From Eudorina sp. 2006-703-Eu-15 (taxonomy: Eukaryota > Chlorophyta > Chlorophyceae > Chlamydomonadales > Volvocaceae), in the NCBI GenBank assembly GCA_003117195.1, contig BDSI01000003.1, forward strand, positions 868,001 to 932,000: a DNA stretch of 64,000 nt, read 5' to 3'. A program made the translations under genes and the position numbers. Below are positions 12,785-21,119 of the stretch, in pieces. How positions within the stretch are numbered: position 1 is the first letter of the stretch; every line of letters begins with the position of its first letter. The notes beneath the pieces were generated by a model. That model saw nothing but the letters and a program-made list of their open reading frames with translations, did not search any database and was not told where the DNA came from.

Positions 12785-13675
12785 ATGCCCGCGGATAACA
12801 TCCCGCGCAGCGCCGAGCCGCTTGACGCAAAGGCCGAAAAGAAACTAGAGGATGAGCTGGATGGCACTTTGGGCATGCGATACTGGCAGCTCTTCTACGC
12901 GGTTTTCTTTTGGAGCAACATCGCGACGCCACTCAACCTCGCCATCAACATCCTCGCAGCGGTCACCACCGCCCAGGCTTCTGACACCGGCACCAACATC
13001 CCACCCGTATCTCGCGTTAAGGGCGTCTCCATCGCGCTGACCGTCCTGGCCACCCTCAACTCCTTCCTGCGCCCCACCACGCAAGTCGCCGACTACCTGA
13101 GGCTGCTCACCGCCTGGCGCGAGTTCGGCGCCGAGTTTGAGGACCTCTACTACGCAGAAATGACCGTGCCTGAGCGCTGCAAGGCCTACCGCGAGCTCCT
13201 CAGCAAAGTCAACAAGTTCGACGCGCCCTCGGTGGTTCAGCCCGTGACCGAGACCCTGGCCTCCCTCCTGTTGTGGATGCTGCGCCGCGACAAGTTCCGC
13301 TGGCTGCAGATCACCAACCCCGACATCTACGCGGGCACCGCCGGCGCCGGCAGCTCGCATGTCTCCACCACCGCCTCCAAGTTCTTCCCCGGTTGCTTCG
13401 GTTGCCTGCCGGCCAAGCGTGCGTCACGCAAGACGGCCGCCGGCAGTTCCACCGCCGTCAGTGTCACGGCCACCGCCGCCGGTGCTGGCGCCGCGGGCGG
13501 TGGTGCCGCGGACGAGCGCGGGGGCGACGGCAACGACGGCAGCGCGGGCGGCGTCAGCGGCGGGAAGACCACCGTGGCAGCGTCGCTCAGCCCGGCGGGG
13601 GCGTCCAAGGGCAGGGGCCCGGCTGGCCCGTCCACCAGCTCTGACGGCACCTCCGCCGCCAGCGATGCGGTGTAG
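12785..13675 (+). CDS. Two-transmembrane SLATT-like protein, copy 1 (296 aa, intronless)
   Basis: A single-exon gene. The ATG at 12785 was chosen because the paralogue at 17839 begins with the same MPAD and homology to copy 2 fades about 30 bp upstream. Residues about 26-62 hold a YWQLFYAVFFWSNIATPLN motif leading into the first membrane segment; a second lies at about 79-97. A soluble helical part follows (LTAWREFGAEFEDLYY, then YRELLSKVNKFDAP). The tail from about residue 183 is Ala/Gly/Ser-rich low complexity. The order (short N-terminus, two helices, then Tyr/Phe-rich helix ending in a Lys-Phe region) resembles SLATT proteins, 2TM putative pore-forming effectors of bacterial nucleotide-signalling systems with relatives in eukaryotes and large DNA viruses. 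That assignment is my recollection of the fold pattern, not a search result. The duplication makes a real gene very likely; the function is open. Confidence 0.72.
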   Translation: MPADNIPRSAEPLDAKAEKKLEDELDGTLGMRYWQLFYAVFFWSNIATPLNLAINILAAVTTAQASDTGTNIPPVSRVKGVSIALTVLATLNSFLRPTTQVADYLRLLTAWREFGAEFEDLYYAEMTVPERCKAYRELLSKVNKFDAPSVVQPVTETLASLLLWMLRRDKFRWLQITNPDIYAGTAGAGSSHVSTTASKFFPGCFGCLPAKRASRKTAAGSSTAVSVTATAAGAGAAGGGAADERGGDGNDGSAGGVSGGKTTVAASLSPAGASKGRGPAGPSTSSDGTSAASDAV

Positions 13676-14347
13676 CTGGGGAGGGCGGCCACAACGCACA
13701 GATAATGAGCAACTTGCCGCGCTGTTCGGAGCTGCAGGAGTCGACACCAAAATATTGCCATGACATGCAGGTGCAGTCGTGTTACGGGTGCAAGTGTGAA
13801 CGCAGCGTGACACATGTTTCACTGTGGGACGGGGCTACCTGCCTCCTTGGCGGACGGAGGGCGTTATTCGTAGTACCGGAACAGTGTGGATAGGCTTCCG
13901 GCCCTGTTTTAGGGTTTATGTCGCGGTTTGAGCGTTGTGCTCCTAGGAGGGACGAGCACGGGCAGGCGGGTGCCGGCCCTGCTGAGCTGATATCTGCTGA
14001 ACGTGGGTGGGCTTGGGGGAGCGTTGGCCGTGCAGTTACTGAACCTGAACTGAACAATCGGAGATACCCAGCGTCTTACACACATGGGCTCGCACAGCTC
14101 GACAACGTGAACCTAGAACGTGGCGCCGCGGGGTTGTGCAGCGGGGGTTGTGCAGGCTCGGTTGGTGGGAGGGCGGATAGTAACTCGACACAGTAACTGT
14201 GAGTCTCGGTGCGGTGTGACTTCGTAGTTGTACCCGTGACTCGTTGTATCCTGCCGTAGCTTGCCCGTATATTTTGTGCTTCCGGTTGGTTTCGGTGCCA
14301 ACCTGCAGGCATCTGTCTGTGAAGTCGATGCTCGCGATCTGCCTGAC

Positions 14348-14393
14348 GACGCACCGCGGGCGTGTGTTTCGACGCACCGCGGGCGTGTGTTTC
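14348..14393 (+). repeat. 23 bp perfect tandem duplication
   Basis: The 23-mer starting GACGCACCGCGGGCGTGTG occurs twice back to back in the 3' flank of duplicated unit 1. I did not see it doubled in unit 2. Confidence 0.9.
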
Positions 14394-15789
14394 GAGAAGA
14401 GACCCGCCCGCGCGTGTGAACTAACTTGACCAATGTTGTTCAGCACAAGTAAGTTGATTTGAATGGTTGCTGCAGTGCGGCCTGCAGGGCGTTCATTGAT
14501 GGACGCCGAAAGGTGGCCCGTGCGACGGGGCGACGCCCCGTACCGTGCTGTGTGCAGGTCCTGCAGTCAGAGTGTTGGCCCTGCTGTACATTTTAATGTG
14601 CGCGTTGTTATTCTAATGTGCGCGTTGACTGCGGCTGACGGAGCCGAGCAACGGCGCGCTGTGATTATTTGCGCTTCACCGTGCTTCACTGATCTATTGT
14701 CGCAGTGGAGGCAGTCTACGGCAGAAGATATCTAACGTTCTTTTTTTTGTGAATAAATCTTGTTGTAGTAAATGCTCTGGTGCTCGTCGTGTGCAACAAG
14801 GGGCCGAGGCTTGTTCCGGGTGCGACGCTTGCCTCACCTCATACACCGCCTCTCATTGCAACCAACACCGTTCGCCGCGCGCTTCATTTACCCTGAGCCT
14901 AGTTGTGATCGATCTCCGGGGCCTCAGATTGCGGTTGTGAGGTCCATCGTCCAGCGACACATCACAGTGCGACAGGCCTGCCGTAAGGGGTATTACGACT
15001 TCGGTACAAAGCGACGAAGGCTTGCTTACCCTCCCGAAGACTTGCTTACCCATCCATCCGTAACGCGCCACCGCCCTCAGTCGGTATGATCTTATCACGG
15101 TGTTAGAAATCCAGTCGCCGTGACCGTCGGTACCGTGTTCGTATGGTAATGAACTGCAGGAGACGCACGGCGGTGGGCACCGTTTCCCGGACGTGGGTGT
15201 GTTGGGCGCGTTTGTTTGGAAGTGCCGCCGAGATGATGTTGTGTGAAATTGTGTATGTAAGTCCAAAAAGGATGGAGGTCCGGACTTGCCGGTTTTGATA
15301 TCGACATCCTGTCCTGGAAATCGCCATGACACCCAGTGCTCGCCTGCCTTGGATATGCAGCCTCAACCCGTCAGGTCCAGACCCGGGGGTCGCAGCACCC
15401 TCAAACCCCCGACCCACCGATATGTCCCGCAGAGGCGGCAGACCCCTTGACGAGGAAGGACCGAAGGCGGCGGCCGCGGTGGCGGCGGGTCCCGACCTGC
15501 CTGCCCCCCGGTCACGGTCACGGTCGCGGTCGCAGGCGCTGTCCCCCGCTCCTGCTATCGGATTCCCCCTCCTTACCCCGCAGCTCCTCCACCTCCGACC
15601 TCCGCCGCCGCATCATGTGCTCCTACCCTTGCAGATCGTGCGTGTTGGGGGGTTTGCCAGCAAGTGACATCATCAGTCCATCACCCCTGCACGCGCACGT
15701 TCGGGCCCGGCATGCTGTGGCTGCGGTCCGCTGTGTGACGGGGACCTGCGGCCTTCTACCCGCCGACCTGCCCAGGCCAGCGCTCGCCC

Positions 15790-16250
15790 TGGAAATCCTT
15801 CGCCGCTGCCACGCCGCAGCGCACCCCCTCCGCCTGCCCTCTCCCTGTGACGATAGGGTGCTGGGGGCGCACCCGCCGTCCCGCAACACCGCCTTCAACC
15901 GCCTCCTGGGCGCCCTCGCGCCGCCAGAGCCGCTCGTCCTCCTGGATCCGGATTCCATCGCGGAGTCCTGGTGCTTCGTCGCCCCACTGTGGGGTAACCC
16001 CCGCCTTCCGGCGGCTGGTGGGCGCTGCCTGGATGCCCACTCCCCCGTCCTGTTCTCTTCCGCGGGGCCTCACCGCCGCCATCGGCGTGGCGCTCCACTG
16101 CTGGTCGGCGCTTGCTGATGAGGTCCGGTCCACCCTGGCCGCCCTGCGCCAGCGGTGGGCGGCTCCCTTACCTCGTGTCGCGGGGGGCTGCCGCGTCATA
16201 CCAGGAGCTCGGGGCGGCCTTGGAGGTCTCAGACGTGATGTCGGCTGAGA
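15790..16250 (+). pseudogene. Decayed fragment of an L1-clade LINE ORF2 C-terminus
   Basis: A plus-strand frame contains SWCFVAPLWGNPRLP at about 15965-16010. It matches TWCWNAPLWGNPLLP in the fragment at the right edge of the window (63658-64000). The W/F-x-APLWGNP motif followed by a region ending in a GL-T-IG type segment is characteristic of the region downstream of the reverse transcriptase domain in L1-like elements. Here the frame shifts after PLWGNP; the continuation (LPRGLTAAIGVALHCWSAL) is in the next frame. No RT catalytic motif is visible, so this is a truncated, inactive 3' piece. Confidence 0.45.
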
Positions 16251-17808
16251 ACATAGACGCCCTTCATTCGTCACCTGCTGAGTGTTCCTTGGCATGGCTC
16301 CCTGCTCAGTGCACGGCATGCCCCTGGGGTAGGATGAACAGTCCGTCTGCGCCTGTACGGCGAGCCTCCTCGCACACTGCTAAAACGAAACCGCGCCACA
16401 CTGGCGAGGTGCCGCCGTCACTGGGCCAGGCACATGCTGGGTTTGGCAACAACTTGTTATGGAGAATGGGACTCGGCTCCAATGGTGCCCATAGTCCCCC
16501 AGTGCACTGAGCTTTGATGGCCGACAACGTCTGCGCCACAGCACCCACAACCGACTGTCTTGCGTCCTCCTCACAACGCGACCGTCCGCGGTTGGCTTGC
16601 ACCTCCTCAGTACACCCCCGCGTGCCTCCAGCGGGGCTGCAGTATACGGAGCTGCGGGGCACTAGGGCTCGGTTTGCCCCCGCGGGGTTGGAATTCCGTG
16701 TTCCGTGCCACCCGTTCACCCCTTCCCGTGCGGTATGGCGACCCGTGTCGTCCTCTCTTAGGAAGAAGATCGTTACCAGGGGGGGTGGGGTGGGTGGGGT
16801 GGGTGGGTGGGTGGGTGGGTGGTCCTCTCTTAGCCCCCGGCCCTACGTGTGCCCCTGTACGGCGAGCGAGCAACTGGCTAGTTGGTCCCCTTTGTAAAGA
16901 TGTCTTGTGAATTGGAACCATTTTATTCTGATTGGAACTCCTGGAGCGCTAACGGATTCCACGCTGCGTCGTGTTTGAGCACCTCGTGGGCAACTGCAGG
17001 TAACAAGTTTCATTTTAATCGGAGATTTTGTTATGTCACCGGCTGCTGGAAACTGAGCTGACGACGTCTTTGCAAGCATCGAGGGCATTGGAATATTTGT
17101 GTGGGTGTTGTATAATAGATCGATCGTTATCCAACGGCAGATATAATCTCTGTAACCGGTGAGCGATCGAGCATGCGAGATGGTACGGTACCGGGCGCAG
17201 TTTTCAGCTGCTTACAAATTGTAGCTACCGTAATAATGTCAACATCATTAATATCACCTGCAGTTGCTACGAGGTGCGCAGACGCGAAGAACGCCCAGCG
17301 CGGAATCCGTTAGCCGTTCCAGGGACGCGCTCCACAGTCTTTAGGCGGGTTTGCTGCGAGCGGTTTACAGTATGTAGCGATGTAAAATTCATTGCTCAAA
17401 GTATTGCGCAGGAAGTTGGCGGTCCCCCTATGGAGCCTACCCTGTGGAGAGGTGTGGAGTAACGTGATGCGCGGCCCACTGGTCCGGACGATCTTCTTGC
17501 ACAAGCAATCTACGCCCATAGCAATACACATATATGTGCGGTTACAGATTATCCGGCGTATGCGGGCCGTTAAAGTCCACCAACGGAAAGATCGTCTAAG
17601 TAAAATTAAAACAATATATTATAAAATAAGTTTTGTGAAAGCTTGCGTCTCGAGGAAGAACGTAAGGCCTGAACTCCAATGGTACGGCTAGATACTAGGC
17701 CAGAGGCAATGCATAATACATCGTTGCATATACTTGTTATCAGAATATCGAATTCCTGTATGTAGGAAGATTATTTAATATAAGCATGAAGGCTTCGGGG
17801 ATCGATCA
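16251..17808. other. Intergenic DNA between the duplicated units
   Basis: No supported gene. The left part is GC-rich. The right part (about 17090-17800) is AT-rich with no coding character, and may contain the promoter of the copy 2 gene. Confidence 0.4.
16779..16822 (+). repeat. (GGGT)n tract, G-quadruplex-prone
   Basis: About 44 bp made almost wholly of GGGT/GGGGT repeats with many G-triplets, which can form intramolecular G-quadruplexes on this strand. Confidence 0.85.
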
Positions 17809-17838
17809 AGCTTAGGGACGACCCGTCTATCGCGCAAA

Positions 17839-18750
17839 ATGCCGGCGGACCGCAGCAAACACCACATCACTAAAGAAGACCTTATAATTGAATTGGATTA
17901 TACCTTGGGCTTGCGCTACTGGCAGCTCTTCTACGCAGTTCTTTTTTGGAGCAACATCGCGACGCCTCTTAACCTCGCCATCAACATCCTCGCCGCGGTC
18001 ACCACCGCCCAGACTTTCGACTCCGGTTCAAGCACACCACTAGTCTCTCGCGTTAAGGGCGTCTCCATTGCGCTGACCGTCCTGGCCACCCTCAACTCCT
18101 TCCTGCGCCCCGCTGCGCAAGTCGCCGAATACATGAAGATGCTTACCGCCTGGCGCCAGTTCGGCGCCGAGTTTGAGAAGATCTACTACGACGACGATGG
18201 CGACAAAGCGCTTCAGGACTATCGCGACCTCCTCAGCAAAGTCAATAAGTTCGACGCGCCCTCCGTAGTGCAACCCATGACCGAAGCCCTGGCCTCGGTT
18301 CTGTTGTGGATGTTTCGCCGCGACGATGTCCGCTGGCTGAAGATCACAAACCCCCATGTGTACGGGAATCCAGCGGGTCCCCAAAAAAGAGGTCGCTGGT
18401 TCTGTTCATGCTGTTCCGGTCCCCGGTCGGCCAAAAGTGCGTCACGCAAGGCGTCCGCCGGCGATTCCAGACCTGTAAGCGTCACGGCCACCGCCGCCGG
18501 AGCTGGCGCCGCCGGCGGTGGTGCCGCGGACCAGCGCGGGGGCGACGGCAATAACGGCAGCGCTGGCGACGGGAATCCCAACGTAGCGGTGTCGCTCAGC
18601 CCGGCGGTGGCGCCCAATGGCAGCGGCCCGGCTGGCCAGTACACGAGCTCTGTCGACGCAACCCCTGAGATGGCGGCCACCACGCACAGAAAACCATCAC
18701 CAACCCACCCACTGCTGTTCGGAGCTGCAGGATTCGACACAAAGCAATGA
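17839..18750 (+). CDS. Two-transmembrane SLATT-like protein, copy 2 (303 aa, intronless)
   Basis: Paralogue of the gene at 12785-13675. The core from TLGLRYWQLFYAV through LLWMFRRDD is largely identical to copy 1, including both membrane segments and KVNKFDAPSVVQP. Differences cluster in the N-terminal 25 residues, the loop between the membrane segments, an acidic DDDGDKALQDY stretch, and the low-complexity tail. The stop used in copy 1 is lost here, so the frame runs on through sequence that is 3' UTR in copy 1 and ends in GFDTKQ. Conservation of the core against drift in loops and tail suggests selection on the membrane domain. Confidence 0.72.
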   Translation: MPADRSKHHITKEDLIIELDYTLGLRYWQLFYAVLFWSNIATPLNLAINILAAVTTAQTFDSGSSTPLVSRVKGVSIALTVLATLNSFLRPAAQVAEYMKMLTAWRQFGAEFEKIYYDDDGDKALQDYRDLLSKVNKFDAPSVVQPMTEALASVLLWMFRRDDVRWLKITNPHVYGNPAGPQKRGRWFCSCCSGPRSAKSASRKASAGDSRPVSVTATAAGAGAAGGGAADQRGGDGNNGSAGDGNPNVAVSLSPAVAPNGSGPAGQYTSSVDATPEMAATTHRKPSPTHPLLFGAAGFDTKQ

Positions 18751-19860
18751 CCATGACGTGCAGGTGCAGTCGTGTTACGGGTGCAATTGCGAACGCAGCT
18801 TGACACATGTTTCACTGAGGCCGGGCTACCTGCCTCCCTCCCGGACGGAGGCCATCGTGCTCCCAGGAGGGACGAGCAAGGTCAGGCGGGTACAGGGACC
18901 TGACTTGGGTGGGCCGGAGGGAGCGTTGGAAGTGCAGTTACTGAACTGTGGGAAACCCCCAGCGGCTTACCTTTGCTCGCACAGCTCGATAACCTCAACC
19001 TAGGACGTGGCGCAGCGTTTGTATTACTAATGGTTGTAGTAGTAGCAGTAACGATTACACCGGATCTTACGGGGAGGATCGAGCCATCGCGGTTGTGCAT
19101 CAGCGGCGTACAAGGTGTGCGAGGTGGGTGGAGGCTCGGCTAGTGGGAGAGTGGAGGGTGACCCCAGGCATGTACCGTATACCGTCCCTCGGTGCAGACA
19201 GAAATTTGTCGTGCGAACGTGCGTGACCTGTTGTACCGTACATTGCGTGGCTTGGATGCATCCAGTTGGTTTCGGTGCTGACCGGATGGCGTCTGTGAGA
19301 GTCGGTGCTCTCGGTGAGACACATGACGAGACACAGCGCGCGTGCATATTTATTGACAATATAGTCCAGTACAATGAAGAGCGGTGGAACGGTTGCTGCA
19401 CTGCGGCCTGCAAGGCGCATGTTGAAGGACTAACCAGGACCAACTTACCCAATATTGTTCAGCACAATTAAGATGGTTGGACCGGTTGCAGCAGTGCGGC
19501 CTGCAGGCCGTTCGTTGAACGACGCCGAATGGTAGTCATGCGACGGTGCGGCTCTCCATACCGTGCCGTACAGGTCCTGCAGTCAGAGTTTTGGGCCTGT
19601 TGTACATGTTAATGTGCGCGTTGAGAACCTAATGTTGTCTGCGGCTGGCAGTCCCCACACGCTGTGATCCGCGCTTCATTGATTTATTGCCGCAGTGGAA
19701 CCAGTCTGCTGCAGAAGGTACTCGACGATTATTGCTCGTTTTACTGCATGATGGCTGTTTTACTGCATGATGTGTGCATTACTGCATACACTGATGCTCG
19801 TCGTGTGCAACCAAGGGGCCAAGGAGCACACTTCACCTCACACCGTTCCATCACTGGAAC

Positions 19861-20414
19861 CAGTGTTGCTATCTTAAATAAAATAAACATTTACGGGCCA
19901 AAAAACCGGAATTTTTTCATTTCACGGACCCCCAGAAAACCTGCGAGATTTCATTTATTTGACGCTGTAGGGAGCCGGAAATCTGCCCTGCCAACTATTT
20001 TCCAGACTACCAAAAGGGCCTGGAAATCTGCAGGTGCAGGGGCAATTCCTGCGTCGTACACCTGTCTACCGCCAAAACACACTCTAATGCCGTGTTTTAT
20101 TGCTGGTCCCCCTTGTAACGATCGCTTCCTAAGGCCGTGTCCCGGACTCCTGGTTACCCCCCTCCCATATGCATCCGCGACGCCAGGAAAGCGTGCTTCA
20201 GCCCTTCAAGACAGAGAATCCATATCGTAGCTGTGGTAGCAGTCGCCCTGCTGTCGAAACACGCAGAAATATTTCCCGGCCTGCCTGGAACTTTTCATTT
20301 CCTGGCACCTAGGAAGGCCCCCAAAATCTGCCCTGCCAAAGGTTTTTTGGCTACTGGCGACAGGCCGGAAACCTGCGGAATTCTATTTCCCCGTTTTGGA
20401 AGATAGCAACACTG
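19861..20414. mobile_element. Non-autonomous hAT-like DNA transposon (MITE), 554 bp
   Basis: The ends are perfect 15 bp inverted repeats, CAGTGTTGCTATCTT at 19861-19875 and its reverse complement at 20400-20414. The element is flanked by a perfect 8 bp direct repeat ACTGGAAC (19853-19860 and 20415-20422). An 8 bp target duplication with CAG-starting termini is the signature of the hAT superfamily. No transposase frame is present. Inside, two direct partial repeats start with TCTGCCCTGCCAA (about 19982 and 20327). The paralogous site in unit 1 (about 14853) lacks the insert, so the insertion followed the duplication. Confidence 0.88.
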
Positions 20415-21119
20415 ACTGGAACCCATCATGGTGGTTCAGGCTGACACGTTCGTGTGCGCCGCGCGCTGCATGTGCCCCAAGCCTTGCTGCCTTGGGCTCA
20501 GGGGCCGCGGTTTGTTTGAGCGGTCCAGTGTCCTGTGACACATTATGTTACGGCAGGCCTGACGTACGGGGCAGTACGGCTCCGTACAAAGCATCAACGG
20601 GGTGCTTTCCTTGGTGTGGCTCCTCCATCCGTAGTGCGCCGCCGCTCTCGGTCGGTATTGGAAGTCATTGTGGCCGTGTACATTGTGGAAAGGATGTTCC
20701 TCCTACGGTACGGAGGGCAGGAGTAAGAAGAAGCCCACTGGGCAGTGAGCAACGCCTGGCACCCTTTCCCTGACTAAGGTGTAAACGAAACCGACCAGGA
20801 TGTGTGTCCCATTTGAAAGGTTCGCAAAGATTGGCCCCTGTGATACTGATTGTGTACAATGTGGGCGTACATTCAAAAGCATCAATTATTCTCAGGTCTT
20901 GGAATAGCCGTCGCATTCCCGTCGGATGGTAGCCACATGACAAGAGCGCTCGCCTGCCTTGGTTACGGAGCCCCATGCCATCAGGTCCTAACCCGCGGGT
21001 TGCGGCACATTCAAGTCCCGTGTTGACTTCACATTACGCCATGCGCCAGCGAGAACAAGGAACCGAACCACTCGAGCAGCCTTACACGAGCACCGACGCG
21101 GCAGCTGCGCAGCCCTCAC

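Larger units (their letters stand above)
12755..15420 (+). repeat. Tandem duplicated unit, copy 1 (2TM gene plus conserved 3' flank)
   Basis: Copy 1 of a unit that recurs at 17809-21030. Homology starts about 30 bp before the ATG and runs through the whole coding region. It continues over roughly 1.7 kb of downstream non-coding DNA in the same order: the block after the stop (GTGCAGTCGTGTTACGGGTG), a CTGCAGTGCGGCCTGCAGG block at about 14473, GGTCCTGCAGTCAGAG at about 14558, and a final CTCGCCTGCCTTGG block at about 15339. Subtracting the element inserted in copy 2, both units are about 2.65 kb long. Confidence 0.8.
17809..21030 (+). repeat. Tandem duplicated unit, copy 2 (interrupted by a hAT-like element)
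   Basis: Collinear with 12755-15420: the same gene, the same downstream blocks (GTGCAGTCGTGTTACGGGTG at about 18763, CAGTGCGGCCTGCAGGCC at about 19492, GGTCCTGCAGTCAGAG at about 19573) and the same terminal CTCGCCTGCCTTGG block at about 20952. A 554 bp insert at 19861-20414 accounts for the extra length. The satellite array begins about 90 bp beyond the end of this copy. Confidence 0.8.

Noticed and set aside
15336..16118. A 260-codon plus-strand gene
   Set aside because: Only the part around PLWGNP is protein-like and it belongs to a frameshifted LINE fragment; the rest is Arg/Pro-rich chance sequence.
20930..21030. tRNA gene or tRNA-derived SINE head at the end of duplicated unit 2
   Set aside because: GAGCGCTCGCCTGCC and a TTCAAGTCC box B-like match look tRNA-like, but I could not form a convincing cloverleaf and copy 1 keeps neither box well.
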